A stretch of 64,000 nucleotides of DNA from Prorocentrum cordatum (GCA_963575745.1 CAUYUJ010022422.1:52756-116755), one strand, 5' to 3'; counted from the first letter of the stretch, positions 1 to 11,475 are shown. Made by a program: numbers and translations. The notes: generated by a model from the sequence alone, not told the origin.

Positions 1-269
1 GGGTCGCCCACGGCCTCGGGGGAGACCGTGCAGGGAGGCGGCCGCAGGGGAGGGAGAAGGAAAGAGGGCCCCTCGGCGCGCAGGCGCCACGCGTGGGCCG
101 CCGTCCCCGCGCACGGCCTCCACGGTCGCCGGACACGCAGAGGCAGCGGCGCCCCGTCTTGAGTGCGCAGGCGCGGTGGTGCCCGGGCGCCGCTGCTGAC
201 CGGGCTGGGCCACCTGCTCGAGGCTTTCCCTCCTTGCAGGTGGCGCGACGGGCGCGCCCCTCCTCTTTT
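1..269. other. GC-rich sequence upstream of the LINE
   Basis: GC-rich sequence without a recognisable domain. Frames are open here only because stop codons are rare in GC-rich DNA. It ends at a TC microsatellite. It may be flanking host sequence, or the LINE 5' UTR if the element starts before the TC tract. Confidence 0.4.
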
Positions 270-283
270 TCTCTCTCGTTCGT

Positions 284-329
<46 letters not shown>
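270..329 (+). repeat. (TC)n microsatellite 5' of the LINE
   Basis: Roughly 60 bp of almost pure CT dinucleotides with two short interruptions. It matches the (TC)n tract at the 3' end of the LINE (5484-5560), so the element is bracketed by the same simple repeat. Confidence 0.9.
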
Positions 330-472
330 CGTATCCGTTTTGGCTCAAGACCCCATGTCGCTCTGCGGCGGCGTGGAGACCTCTGATCCGAGGACATACC
401 CCGACTGTTTTCTCGGACCCTCTCCTCGCGTGGGTGCACCATTCGCCCGTGGGAGAGCCGGCCGCCCTGTGC

Positions 473-1579
473 ATGGCTCCTAAGAAGAGGCCGAAGGGAG
501 GCAAGGATAAGGCGAAGGGTGCTACGGCCGCGAATGGCGCTGAGGCCCTGGACAGCGACGTGTCTGAGGATGATGCTGCTGCTGAGCATCGCGATGCTTA
601 TATCACGAGTCTGGTGGACGACCTGCGCACGGATCTCATGGACAAGATCGAACAAAAGGTCCCGGAGTCTATCTCGGCCGCCGTGGCAACAGCTGTCGAC
701 CCAGTGCAGACCGCTCTCTCCTCCCTGCAGTCAGCGCTGGGAGCAGTGGAGGGCAAGATCAAGGCGCAGGTCGACCAGGCCGTCCAGGACTCGGTCCGCC
801 CGCAGCTCGAGACCGCCACGAGAAGATTCCAGGCGCAGCTTGACGCGCAGGCCCAGCGGCTCGGTGCGCTCGAGAAGGCATCCGGCGCGCACACGGCGGA
901 GTTGGCGGCTGTCCGGGCTGAGATGGCAGAGTTGCGGGCTGCCCTGGCGCTGGCGGACAAGCGTCCGCTGCAGCCCGCCCCCGCGGGCCCTCTGCGGGAC
1001 CGGGAGCCTGACCCGACCATCATCAAGGTGTTGCGCGGGGGTTTGGTCAAGAAGGTGGACGTCCAGGCCCAGCTCGACCCGTGGTTGGCGGACTTGCGCA
1101 TCAATGGCGACCATTGCAAGCTCGAGGGTGAGATGGCCAGCAAGTCCTTCACGCTCCGGTTCACGGGCGCGGTGGGCATCGCGTCCCGTCGTGCTGGCAA
1201 GGCTCTTGCAGGACTTCGTGGCAAGGATGGGTGGATTGAGTTCCACGCGCCGTCTGCGGCGGGGACTGGCTCGCTGCGCCTCAACCTCGGGCCCGACGAG
1301 AACGGCAAGCATATCAAGACGGAGGTGCAGCTCAGGAAGGCCAAGGCGGCGCTGGCTGATGCCTTCGCGGGGCGGCCGTGGTTCGTCAACCGCGAGAAGG
1401 GCACGCTGTCGACTTCGTGGACGTTGGTGTGCAAGTTTAAACCTCAGCCCAACAACGAGGATACCATTATCAAGTACAACCATGCGGGGCTCAGCCACCT
1501 GGGCCTCGTTCGCGAGGACGTTGCGCAGGCTCTCAAGCAGGTGGTGGCGCCGGCTCCGGAGCCTGAGTGGTGTCTTTGA
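473..1579 (+). CDS. LINE ORF1 protein, coiled-coil RNA-binding type
   Basis: A 368-residue reading frame from the first ATG (473); the frame is open further upstream but only from a GTG. The N-terminus is lysine-rich (MAPKKRPKGGKDK) and then acidic. Residues about 45-160 are Ala/Gln/Leu/Glu-rich with heptad-like spacing, predicting a long coiled coil. The C-terminal half (about 180-355) is a mixed alpha/beta region that could be the RRM-like and C-terminal domains seen in ORF1 proteins of L1-like LINEs; that is inference from layout, not from a signature motif. Such proteins trimerise, bind element RNA and form the retrotransposition particle. The adjacent ORF2 supports the assignment. The frame is intact. 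Confidence 0.7.
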   Translation: MAPKKRPKGGKDKAKGATAANGAEALDSDVSEDDAAAEHRDAYITSLVDDLRTDLMDKIEQKVPESISAAVATAVDPVQTALSSLQSALGAVEGKIKAQVDQAVQDSVRPQLETATRRFQAQLDAQAQRLGALEKASGAHTAELAAVRAEMAELRAALALADKRPLQPAPAGPLRDREPDPTIIKVLRGGLVKKVDVQAQLDPWLADLRINGDHCKLEGEMASKSFTLRFTGAVGIASRRAGKALAGLRGKDGWIEFHAPSAAGTGSLRLNLGPDENGKHIKTEVQLRKAKAALADAFAGRPWFVNREKGTLSTSWTLVCKFKPQPNNEDTIIKYNHAGLSHLGLVREDVAQALKQVVAPAPEPEWCL

Positions 1580-1592
1580 CCGCTTCGGCCGC

Positions 1593-4500
1593 ATGCTCAT
1601 ACCTCGTGTCCGCGGTGTTGGGGGTCGGCCGCACTATGGCACAGTGCGCGCGGTGACGTGGAATGCGAGGGCGCTCCTCCAGTGGCGGGGGAGGCTGGGC
1701 AGCACGAAACTCAAGTACCTGCAAAGCCTGGGGCGCGGTTCTACTATTCTTTCTCTTCAAGAAGTTCGGCAAGATGGACGTCAAGTTCGCGATGTTTCGA
1801 AACGGGTTGTCCCTGGATCAGAAGTCTTCACAAGCTGCTTTACTCGTGATGGAGTGGGCCTCGCTTGTGGTGGGGTGGCGACTGCTGTTCCTCGGGCTCT
1901 GGGGGGTAACAGTGGAACCTGAAGAAGTTGTTCGTGGTCGGGTTCTCCGACTTCGCATACGTAATCCTTCCTCGGGCCACGAGATTTTGCATTGGAATAT
2001 CCACAACCACGCGTTGTCCGCGAGCACTGTCGGTATTTTGAGCTGGAGGCTCCTGGAAGACAGAGCCTGGGCGGTGGCGGAGCCATGCTCCCGCCTCCTC
2101 ATCGTCGTGGGGGACTTCAACTTCGCCAGCGTGTCCCGCTTGTCGCATGATGCCCCCGCGGCTGCTCGGCGGCAGCCCCGCCCGCAGCACGCAGCGGCGA
2201 AGCATTGGGCGACGGCGCTGGATGCGCTGACGGAGCTCCGCACGCCGATGCCCACGCATTTCTACAAGAGCGGCCGCACCGTCTCATGCATCGATCGGAT
2301 CTTTGCGTCGTGGCCCGGCTGGGTGCTGTGCCAGCTGCAGAAGAGCACGCGCGTCCACGGCTGCCCGGTTGATCTCGAGCGGCAGCGGATCAGTGACCAT
2401 GCTGCTGTCAGTGCGGAGTTTGGTCAGCGGGCGGCAGTTGATCGCGAGCAGCAAGCCATGCCGCAGTCTGTCTTCAAGGACCCGAAGAACGCAGAGCACG
2501 TGGAGGCCATCATGGAGGGGCTGGAGGTCGAGGAGCTGTCTCCGCCGCGGCGTTTGGAGTTCATGAAGGAGGTGATGAGGGCTGCTGCCGCGGAGGTCCG
2601 AGCTCGCATCCTCGGGGGCTTCGGGCGGCCTCTCGCCGGTGACCTTCGGGAGCCCGCTGCCCGGTCGGCAAGGTCACCGACCCCGCTTGCCGCCGGTGAC
2701 CCTCTGTCGTCTTCTGCCGGGTTCGCAGGGTCACCAGCTTTGCCTGCCTTCGTCCAGCAGCAGGTCGCCCGCATGATGGCAAGGGTGATCCGGCGCCAGG
2801 ACGCGGCCATGGCCAGGAGGCTGCGCGACCAGTTCGAGGTAGCCGCCAACCATTTGCACGTCACGGAGTCTGCGGTCACGTTGTTGGAGCCGGAGGTCTT
2901 TGCAGCCTGGACGAACGACGCCCGCTCTTCGATCCTCGGCGCGGACCGCGAGGAGCTCCCGGCTACTGCTGCGCGCGGGCATCGCGCGTCGGCCGCCCGT
3001 GGCCAGGCGCGCGCCCTGGAGCGGAAGATGAAGATGTGGTCGCCTTTCGCCTCTTGCGTCACGCTGGCGGCGGTGAAGGTGGGCGACGAGGCGGCGACGG
3101 AGCCTCGAGCACGGGCTGCTGCCTTGTCCAGCTACTGGGCGCCCGTCTTCTCGCGCAAGGCCTGGGCCCCTCTGGGCGCGCAGAGGTACGTAGATAGGAT
3201 GATCAAGCCGTTCGACTTCTCGACCGTGCCGCCACCATCGTACGAGCTCATGGTGAAGGTGGCGCGTCAGGCGACGCACTCGGCGCCAGGCATCGACGGG
3301 CCCCCCTACAGTGCGTGGGCGGAGTCGCCGCACTGTCTTGAGGTGCTGTGGGCCGCGTGTTGCTGGCTCCACTCGGGCCAGGGCCTCTTCGACGCCGAGT
3401 CCATCACGCTACTCGCCATCTTGCCGAAGGGCGAGGACGAGTCCGATGGTGTCGACGGGCGCTGCGCCAGGCCCCCCGACCAAGTTCGCGCGCTGGGCTT
3501 GCGCAACTGTTCGAGCAAGATCCTCGCGGCCACGGCGAACGTGGCGCTGCAGGAGCCGCTGGCGAAGATCAGCCCACTCTCCCAGAGAGGCTTAGTGCGG
3601 GGGCGGAACTTTGGGTACAACATCTTGGAGGTGGACCTGAAATCGCGGTGGCACAGCGCTCAACCTGACGCGGTGCAGAAGTCGCCGATCACGGTGAGCT
3701 TCGACTTCGCGCAGGCGTTCCCATCGCTGAACCAGCTCTTCTTGGTTATGGCATTGCGCAGGTTCGGCTTCCCCGAGGCCGCGATCGAGTTCGCTATTGA
3801 GATGTATGCGGCGGTGCTTGCGGTGACGGCCAATGCTGGCTTTGTGATCCCTCTCTTCTGGCAGCGCTCTGGAATCATCCAGGGCGGCGGCCTTTCGGGG
3901 TCGCTCTTCGCCGTCGCCATGTCGCCCTTTCTCTTTGACGCCGCGGCTGACGTGGAGAAGAAGCGACATTGGATTGTGCGAGCCTGCGCGGACGACGTGG
4001 CGGCTGTGCTGGTCGCCTTCGCGCACATTTTGCGCATGCTCCGCATAATGAGATGCGCGGACAGGCTTGCGAATCTGGTCTTGAAGCCGAGCAAGTGCCA
4101 CGTGGTTCCCACGGAGGCGGCCTTTAGCGAGCCTTTGCAGTCCAAGATCCAGGCGATGCTGGCCCAGCAAGTGCCGCAGTGGGCGGACTTCAAGGTCGCG
4201 CCCTGCCTCCTCTTCCTGGGCCTGTGGGTTGGCCCCGCAGTGACGCTGGAGATCGCCTGGCGCGCCCCCTGGCGCAGGTACAGGCAACGCGCTCGCGCTG
4301 TTGGGGACGGTGTGTCACCTCCGTCACGATGTCGGCCTGGTACTGCGCAACGAGGGTCCTCCCCGTGTTGGGGCATGTCGGACAGTGCTTGCCGCTCCCG
4401 TGGAACCTCTGGCGCGAGGAGCCCACGGCCTTGGCCGAGGTCTTCAAATGCCGATCGGTGCCCTCGCGGTGAAGGATTGGGTTCAGGTGAAGGGGTGGGG

Positions 4501-5451
4501 AGGCCCGCGCGTGCAGTCGGTGCAGGTCGCAACGGTGTCGGCCCTCTTCCGGGCCGCCGGCGTTACGCTCTCGAAGTTCCGAGCGCTTCTCTCTCTCGAC
4601 ACCGGCGCCGAGTGGAAGGCGCCATTGACTTCGTGCCGCTGCCGATGGCCTCCTCGCGGGCGCTGGCTCCCATCTGGTGGAAGCTGCCTTCGTATGCGGA
4701 GTTCATGGCCGCCTCGCTGGGGATCGCTGCGTTGCCCGAGGGAGCCAGCCACCCGCGGGCTCTTCTGACGGTTGGGCGCCAGGCATTGTTAGAGGAGTTG
4801 GAGGGGGCTGGGCTGCGGGGGAGGAGGCCCATGGCGCAGCAGCGCGCGCACGCGGCGATGGAGTCGGCCTGGCTTGAAAGGCACGACCTGTCGCAGACAT
4901 TCGAGCGGCGGCTCTTGAAGTGGTGGCCAGAGTTGGCCGAGAAGATACACGCCATCCCGCGGGGCCAGCTCGGGGACTTGGTCTCGACGGCGTCGCCGGC
5001 CTGGGCCTTCCAGGTCATCCGCTCGTTCTCCAGCGGCTGGCTCGCGCCCCACAGGAGCCTCGATGCCCGGGGGCGCCGTTCCTGCATCCTCGGCTGCGAC
5101 GCGCCCGATTGCTTCAGCCACTACGTGAACTGCGACCGCCTCTCTTGGGCTGTCTCGCCGGCCTTGGGCAGGGTGCTGCCTGGCGGCCGCTCAATCGAAG
5201 GAGGGCCTCTCTTATGGCTCGGCCTGGGAACCGCGGCCGAGCAGCCGCTGGACGCCGAGCGGTTCGAGCACGTGGTCATTGCGTCCTACTTCTACCACTC
5301 GTCGCGGCAGGAGCTATTCGTGCCGCCCGACGATGCGCTGGCGCTTGCGCGGGCTGCGCTCCGCGCCGCCCGGTTGAGTGCTGCTCCGGCGCAGCGCGTG
5401 AGGCAGGCTGCTCGCGGGAGCGCGAGGGCCGCGGTGGCTGGCGGCCGCTAG
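1593..5451 (+). pseudogene. LINE ORF2: AP-type endonuclease + reverse transcriptase, frameshifted
   Basis: The frame starts at ATG 1593, 13 bases after the ORF1 stop. An endonuclease/exonuclease/phosphatase domain is visible: AVTWNARALL (near 1650), LQEV (near 1757), then after a frame change at the G6 run (1901-1906) VVGDFNF (2104-2123), CIDRIF and ISDH (near 2390). The reverse transcriptase shows SFDFAQAFPSLNQ (motif A, near 3700), QGGGLSGSLF (motif B, near 3880), CADD in place of the usual YADD/FADD (motif C, near 3985) and a KPSKC motif. Between about 4250 and 4620 conserved-looking sequence hops between frames at least three times. The C-terminus has a CCHC-type motif, C-x3-C-x8-HY-x2-C (5083-5133). 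The long continuous frame from 1663 is therefore partly fortuitous. ORF2 normally nicks target DNA and primes reverse transcription there. Confidence 0.8.
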
Positions 5452-5483
5452 CCGGTGGGAGAACTCATTCCGATGCTACTCTG

Positions 5484-5508
5484 GTCTCTCTCTCTCTCTC
5501 TGCCCCTG

Positions 5509-5540
<32 letters not shown>

Positions 5541-5560
5541 CCTCTGTTATCTCCCTCTCT
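5484..5560 (+). repeat. (TC)n microsatellite 3' of the LINE
   Basis: Interrupted CT dinucleotide tract starting about 30 bases after the ORF2 stop. It forms the 3' border of the LINE and mirrors the tract at 270-329. Confidence 0.9.
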
Positions 5561-6576
5561 CTCTGTCCCCCCCCCCGCACCCCGCCGTGCGTGAACGTAC
5601 TGGTATGCTTCCCGCGGCGCGAGAAGAGACGATGAAACCAAAGAGCTCTCAAGCTGTGCCTGCGCAGCGTGTTTCAGTGTGCGTGGCTGTGCGTGGCTGT
5701 GCGTGGCTCTAGGACGCGTCGGGCAGCTCGTGGGTCCGAGCCTCGGCGGCTGCGAATCGCCAGACGTATGCACGCTTGCGCACGCGCCCGTCGGCAGCAA
5801 TTCCTTCGGCGGCTCATGTGCAATTCAGAGCTGGCAAGGCCTGCTCACGCCCAGGGTTCTGACCCCAGGAGGTTTCAGGAGGATTTCTGGAGGTCCCCAG
5901 AGGCCTCCAGGGGCCAACAGCGTGCGATAACATCGGCCCCCTCTCGGCCCTCAAAGATCGAGGGCAAAGCTTGGTACCCACATGGAGCAGCGCGGAGGTT
6001 CATGGGGCACGGGGAGGTCGAATCGAATGCTATAGTGGGTTGAGCCCGGCCCGTCCTGGCATATAAGTGAACAACAATTGGGCGGTTCAAGGAAACGAGG
6101 TCCTTTGCGGCGGCATTGGCGCGTAAGCTGCCCGCGTACGGTCGCGCGAAAGCGCCTTCGTCTCCAACGTGGCGTGCCGCGCACGCGGCCCGCGTAGGCT
6201 GCGGCGCAAGGCCGCTATATCATCTCGCGTAAGATCCGTTTTTGATCGTCGCTCAAGTGCCCTATGTGACCTAGGGGGTTAAATAATTTGACGAATTGGT
6301 CGGAGCCTACATAACCTGGCAGCTGATACCACTGAGCCTTTCAGGCCACTTGCAACCCACTTGTAAGCTTGGCTTGGCCAGATACAACCCCGGCTATCAT
6401 TGATTTGGAACCCTCTTGGCCATTAGCGATCTCCACGGTGATCCAATTGGAGGTCCCCAGAGTCCCCCCGGAGGCTTCCGGAGGCCCGATGAGCCCAAAA
6501 AGTTTGAAAATGCGTTCCAATCGGCCCTGAACTCCTGATTCAGCCGTCGCCGCGGAGCTGGAAAGGCGGGAAAGAG
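5561..6576. other. Non-coding spacer
   Basis: No reading frame with a recognisable motif. A 12-bp run, TGTGCGTGGCTG, is repeated near 5676-5710. Base composition becomes more even than in the LINE. Nothing else stands out. Confidence 0.6.
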
Positions 6577-6690
6577 GGTTGAGAAGAAAGAGGAGGAGGA
6601 GGAGGAGGAGGAGGTCGAGGAGGAGGGGGAGGAAAAGGAACAGGGGGATAAGAGGAGGAGGAGGAAGAGGAGGAGGAGGAGGATCAGTGC
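6577..6690 (+). repeat. (GGA)n polypurine tract
   Basis: More than 100 bp of nearly pure purine on the + strand, mostly GGA/GAG triplets. Frames through it (poly-Glu/Gly, poly-Ser/Leu) are low-complexity artefacts. It is a potential triplex-forming sequence. Confidence 0.9.
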
Positions 6691-6699
6691 AAACCCAAA

Positions 6700-7068
6700 A
6701 CGAATTAACAATGTTGCAACAAACTCTCCCTCGAATTTCCCTTGCTCTATAGGTCCGTACCAGAAGTGAATTGCATTGCGGGAAATGCCCCATCGGAAGA
6801 CAAACGTTTGAGAATCCTCAATCGTGCCAACGCACTGTTCTTGAGACAGCGCCGCGAATTACCATAACTGTTGCCTCCTGACACTCCCTGGATCGTTCCA
6901 GAACCAAACCCCTGGGACTTCGACCGTGCGAACCCTGGAAACAAGCATGTAGGACGAAGGCACGCGGCGCTAAAGCGAGGGCCGCATGTTGACAACTGGC
7001 ATCCATCCATCCATCCTTGGTATTTCTGCAAACGCCCAAGACGAGTTTGCACACTGCGAGTGCGAGAG
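6700..7068. other. Non-coding spacer
   Basis: Unique-looking sequence of moderate GC with a short CATC tetramer run (near 7000). No supported gene. Confidence 0.5.
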
Positions 7069-7262
7069 CAGCACTTTGAAGACAGGCCGCCCTCCATCCT
7101 CGAAGTTGTTGTAAACTGTTCAGAGGAATCTGCGCGGCGTTGGGGCGGCAGCCACATTTTGAACACGGGCCGCCCTCCATCTTTGAAGCCGGTTTAATGT
7201 TTGAGACGAACGTGCGCGGCGCTACGGCGAGGAAGCATTTTGAAAACAGGCCGCCCTGAATG
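7069..7262 (+). repeat. Degenerate tandem repeat, unit about 80-85 bp
   Basis: Two and a half diverged units sharing the block AGGCCGCCCTCCATC and, further on, TGCGCGGCG. Units begin near 7069, 7148 and 7232. A further weak unit lies upstream near 6955 (GGCACGCGGCGCTAAAGC). Confidence 0.65.
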
Positions 7263-7423
7263 TGTTGCAACTTTCAAATTCTTGGATCATAGAGGACAGA
7301 ACTCTAAACTTCATTCAGCGAATTACCCAGCCCGCCCTGCCGACACCACTCCCGGGAGTGCGACACGGTGGAATCATTGAGCTTCGATTGGGAAAACAAG
7401 AATGAGGAATGGTCGATGTGGGG

Positions 7424-7518
7424 GAGGGGAGGAGGAGGAGGAGGAGGAGGAGGAGGAGGAGGAGGAGGAAGAGGAGGAAGAGGAGGAGGAGGAGGAGGAA
7501 GAGGAGGAGGAGGAAGGA
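7424..7518 (+). repeat. (GGA)n polypurine tract
   Basis: Nearly uninterrupted GGA/GAA triplets. The acidic frame through it is low complexity. Confidence 0.9.
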
Positions 7519-7773
7519 CAGAAAAGGAGGAGGCGCAGGAGTGAGACAATGACGAGGAGGGGACGAGGAAGTGGAGAAGGAGGGTCGAGGGCAGAGTCTG
7601 GCAATCCGGAGCCGAGGAGCTGTCTGCCGGCGACATTTTCGGCGAGTTCGCCATGCTCGGCCTCGTCCGCCGGCGCACCGCCTCGGCCCACGCCTCGGCG
7701 CGGCCGCGGCGGCCGCCGTGCGGGGAGGGGGGTCCTGCAGAGGGCCCTCCTCCCGCTCTCAGTATCGTTAAGT

Positions 7774-7918
7774 CGGGCCTGTCCCTCTACAGGGGAATAT
7801 TCAAAAATAGCAAAAAAATAGTCAGGGGACGATTTGTTTTAGTAATTTTTGGGGCATTTTCTGAACATGTTTGGTTTATTGTTTTCGCCCAAAATCCCCC
7901 TGTAGGGGGACAGGCCCG
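7774..7918. mobile_element. MITE-like element with 22-bp terminal inverted repeats
   Basis: The left end (7774-7795) reads CGGGCCTGTCCC-TCTACAGGGG and the right end (7897-7918) is its reverse complement with one mismatch. The 101-bp interior is strikingly A/T-rich and non-coding, unlike the GC-rich surroundings. That fits a short non-autonomous DNA transposon or foldback element. No convincing target-site duplication is visible. Confidence 0.7.
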
Positions 7919-7989
7919 ATCGATGTTTCTAAGTATCGGCGTTGTCGACGGTCGCGCGGATTTTGTGGATTGGCCCTGCCTCCGATCCT

Positions 7990-8070
7990 CCTGCTTCAGC
8001 AACCGTTCGCCCTCCTCCTCATGCTCCTCCATTTCCTATGTTCCCTCCTCCTCCGCCTCCTCCTCTTTTC

Positions 8071-8101
<31 letters not shown>

Positions 8102-8225
8102 CTCCTCCTCCCTCACCTCCTTGCTCTTCCTTCCTCCTCCTCCACCTGCTCCCCCTTCCTCCTCCCCCTTCCTTTTCCTCGTCTTCCTTCTCCTCCTCCT
8201 CGTCCTCCCCCTACTCCTCCAACGA
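7990..8225 (+). repeat. (CCT)n-rich tract
   Basis: Degenerate CCT/CTC triplets, the complement strand of the GGA arrays. The Leu/Ser/Pro-rich frames here are artefacts of the repeat. Confidence 0.85.
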
Positions 8226-8285
8226 TCACTACCACTTTAACTGCTACCACCACTGCTACGAAGACTACGCTATGTACTACTAGTG

Positions 8286-8337
<52 letters not shown>

Positions 8338-8340
8338 CTA
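8286..8340 (+). repeat. (TTAC)n microsatellite
   Basis: About 12 tandem TTAC tetramers, running directly into the ACT array that follows. Confidence 0.95.
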
Positions 8341-8348
8341 CTACGACG

Positions 8349-8388
<40 letters not shown>

Positions 8389-8415
8389 GTACTACTACTA
8401 CTACTACTACAACGG

Positions 8416-8453
<38 letters not shown>

Positions 8454-8589
8454 GCTACTACTACTACTACTACTACTACGACTACTACTACTACGACTAC
8501 TACGTCTACTTCTACTACAGCTATTACTACTACTACCAATGTCACTGTTATCCTTACTACTAGCACTACTACTATTACTGCTACTACTA

Positions 8590-8626
<37 letters not shown>

Positions 8627-8672
8627 GACTTCTGCCACTACTACGACGACTACTAGTATTACTTCTACTACG

Positions 8673-8704
<32 letters not shown>

Positions 8705-8848
8705 GACTACTACTACTACTACGACTACGACTATTACTACGACTATTACTGTTACTACTAGTACTACTACTACTACTACTCTACTACTACTACGACTACT
8801 ACTACTACTACTACTACTACGATAACCAGTACCACTACTTCGACTACG

Positions 8849-8883
<35 letters not shown>

Positions 8884-8941
8884 ACTACTGTTACTACTAC
8901 TACTACTACGAGTAATACGACGACTACTACTACTACTACTT

Positions 8942-9031
<90 letters not shown>

Positions 9032-9056
9032 ACTACTACTACTACGACGACGACGG

Positions 9057-9106
<50 letters not shown>

Positions 9107-9144
9107 TACTACTACTACTACTACTATTACTACCACCTCTACTT

Positions 9145-9179
<35 letters not shown>

Positions 9180-9234
9180 GCTACTACTACTACTACTACT
9201 ATTACTACTGCTACTGCTACTGCTACTGCTACTG

Positions 9235-9281
<47 letters not shown>

Positions 9282-9285
9282 GGCA
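8341..9285 (+). repeat. (ACT)n microsatellite, about 0.95 kb
   Basis: Long ACT/TAC triplet array with scattered single-base changes and an embedded pure ACG stretch (about 9051-9105). The reverse-complement triplet (AGT) makes the arrays at 12.0-12.7 and 60.7-61.9 kb. Poly-Thr, poly-Leu and poly-Tyr frames are artefacts. Confidence 0.95.
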
Positions 9286-9540
9286 GTCACGTGCACCACA
9301 TCACCACGGCTCAACCACCTAGGGAAGAGCGTCCTTGTGGCTGCCTCATTGCCAGTATGTAGCGCGCACCACTTCTGGGTGAAAGGGCGTGTCTGACATG
9401 CTTGCAACGTCAGGCGCTCGCACCGTGGGCAGTTGGACTAACAGACCAGAGTGAAGCGCCAGCAACGACACAGCAGCACACGGGGCGACCCCAGTACCGC
9501 CACCCAGGTCGACTAGCGCGAGAAGACGCGAGAAGACGCG

Positions 9541-9542
9541 AG

Positions 9543-9604
<62 letters not shown>

Positions 9605-9605
9605 G

Positions 9606-9655
<50 letters not shown>

Positions 9656-9845
9656 GACTACTACTATTTCTATTACTACTACTGCTGCTGCTACTGCTGT
9701 TGCGACTTCTACGACTACTACCAGTACGACTACTACTACCCCTTCTACTACTACTACTGCGACTACTACTGATACTATTACTACTACTATAAGTTTTTCT
9801 ACGACCACTACTACTACTGCTACTACGACCACTACTACCAGTATG
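9541..9845 (+). repeat. (ACT)n microsatellite
   Basis: Second ACT array, preceded by a short tandem GCGAGAAGA repeat (about 9518-9542). The 255 bp between the two ACT arrays is unique-looking sequence. Confidence 0.95.
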
Positions 9846-9869
9846 TCGCGGCACCTCGGGCGGCCGTGG

Positions 9870-9893
9870 ATATATATATATATATATATATAT
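9870..9893 (+). repeat. (TA)12 microsatellite
   Basis: Pure TA dinucleotides between the ACT array and the unique sequence that follows. Confidence 0.95.
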
Positions 9894-10410
9894 GCGTTGT
9901 CGCGGATCGTCCATTCGATGGGGCTGGTTTGGGTGTTGGTGCGGATCACATTCCTGTTGTCGCGGATCTTCCACGTGCTGATGCGGCTCCTGACGACGAC
10001 ACGGCCCACAGCGTTCCCGAACGCCTCGAGCTGCCCGCCATTAAGCTGAAGCGCGTCGCTGTCTCGTTGAACGACGTCGTCGGGTATGGCAAGGTCTGCG
10101 GCGTCGCGCGCAAGGCCAGTCGTGCACGTCTAGTCGACGGCCGTGCTGTTTGCGGCCTGTTCGAGCCTCAGGCTGGTTCTGCGACTAGCGACCACTCGCC
10201 AGGGCACGGGCAAGTACGATAACATCATTGAAGACGGGAAGATCTCACTCGATAGTGGCGCCCACGTCATTCCCGGGGCTACTTCAAGAGCAACCACATC
10301 GCCATGTACATCGTCAGCGTGTCTTGATCGCGCGTTCAGGTTTCGTCTCTGAGCTATTCGCGGCCGCACCTCCGTCACCGCTACTGGTACGGATCTTGCC
10401 CGTCATCAGA
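9894..10410 (+). other. Possible short coding remnant
   Basis: Non-repetitive sequence. One + frame to 10222 reads ...ERLELPAIKLKRVAVSLNDVV... and another (about 10195-10290) reads LDSGAHVIPG, faintly like the DSGA active-site motif of retropepsins. Neither is long enough or well enough supported to call a gene. A decayed retroelement fragment is one possibility. Confidence 0.25.
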
Positions 10411-10640
10411 AAACACCATCGTCGTCATCGTCATCATCATCAGCAGCATCATCACCGTCATCGTCATCATCATCGTCATCATCATCGTCATCATAACCAT
10501 AAGCAACATCATCATCAGCAGCATCATAATCATCGTCATTATCATCATCACCGTCATCATCATCATCATCATCATCATCACCATCCTCGCCATCGTCATT
10601 GTCACCGTCGTCGTCATCATCACCATCATCGTCATCTCCT
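10411..10640 (+). repeat. (CAT)n microsatellite
   Basis: Interrupted CAT/CGT triplets. The His/Arg-rich frame (+) and Met-rich frame (-) are artefacts. Confidence 0.9.
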
Positions 10641-11335
10641 CATCTTGCTGCCCGAAGTTCTTCTCCTCTGCCCTTCCCCTTTGAGGTTCGCGCGGTGACG
10701 CTCTGCTCGATGATAGAGATACCTCGGGAGAGGTTCCTGTCCGCGCTGGAGCGGTTCCCCCAGGACCACCAGAGCGCCGCAGGGGAGGCAGCAGCAGCGC
10801 CGAGGAAAAGGGGGGAAAGGCTCCTGCGCCACGCAAGAAAGATGCTTGGTGGAACGGTGGCTTAGCGAGTCGCGGTGCCGGCTCTGGCCGAACCGCGCTT
10901 CGGTGCGCCACGCGAACCACTTCCCAGACATGCGACGTCCTGACTTTTTCAGAACGGCGTCCCCGGAAGTCCAGTTTCCTTGGGACCGGTTTTGCATCCT
11001 GAGTCGTTTTTGGGTGGCTTTGGGGACCGGCGAGGGCCCCCCCGGTGCCGAAATTGGCCAAAAACCGCCCGTCCGGATTTTTTCACGACGCGATCATGTC
11101 TGGGCTTCCCGTCCCCAGCCGTCAACGTCCTGCCCTTGGGAGGCCAATTCTGGGCGCCCGGGCAATCAAAGAAATGCCCGGCGGAAAAAAATGATTTAGT
11201 CTTTCTGAAAGGGGTCGAGCAGTCCAGGAAACACCAAACAAGCGTGGTGCCAGATGTTCGGGACAGAGATGCACGAGGAGAAAGAGGGAGGAGGGAGGAG
11301 GGAGCAGGGAAGAGGGTGGAGGGAGGAGAGAGGGC
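10641..11335. other. Non-coding spacer
   Basis: GC-rich unique sequence with no motif-bearing frame. It contains two related segments built from GGACCGG and CCGAAATTGGCC-like blocks near 10985-11065. Confidence 0.4.
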
Positions 11336-11340
11336 GAAGG

Positions 11341-11475
11341 GGGGAGGAGGAGGAGGAGGAGGAGGAGGAGGAGGAGGAGGAGGAGGAGGAGAAGGAGGAG
11401 GAGGAGCAGCAGGAGCAGCAGGAGGGAAAGGAAGGGTTGCAGGAGGAGGTGGAGGAGGAGGAGGAGGAGGAGGAA
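11341..11475 (+). repeat. (GGA)n polypurine tract
   Basis: Purine-only GGA array with short GCA interruptions. Confidence 0.9.

Larger units (their letters stand above)
270..5560 (+). mobile_element. LINE retrotransposon bracketed by (TC)n
   Basis: A non-LTR retrotransposon with two reading frames: a coiled-coil ORF1 (473-1579) and, 13 bases downstream, an ORF2 carrying an endonuclease, a reverse transcriptase and a C-terminal CCHC-type zinc motif (1593-5451). The 3' UTR is only about 30 bases before a (TC)n tract. (TC)n on both sides suggests integration into a TC microsatellite or a TC-type 3' tail; target-specific LINEs of the Tx1 group that use microsatellites are known. ORF2 has at least four frame changes, so this copy is probably dead. 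Confidence 0.8.

Noticed and set aside
519-1600. Arg-rich + frame and two minus-strand frames over LINE ORF1
   Set aside because: They are shadows of ORF1 in GC-rich DNA. The ORF1 frame has natural composition and a coiled coil; the others are Arg/Ser-rich without motifs.
10195-10300. Retropepsin-like LDSGAHVIPG as evidence of an LTR retrotransposon
   Set aside because: The match is a four-residue motif in a short frame, with no reverse transcriptase, integrase or LTR nearby.
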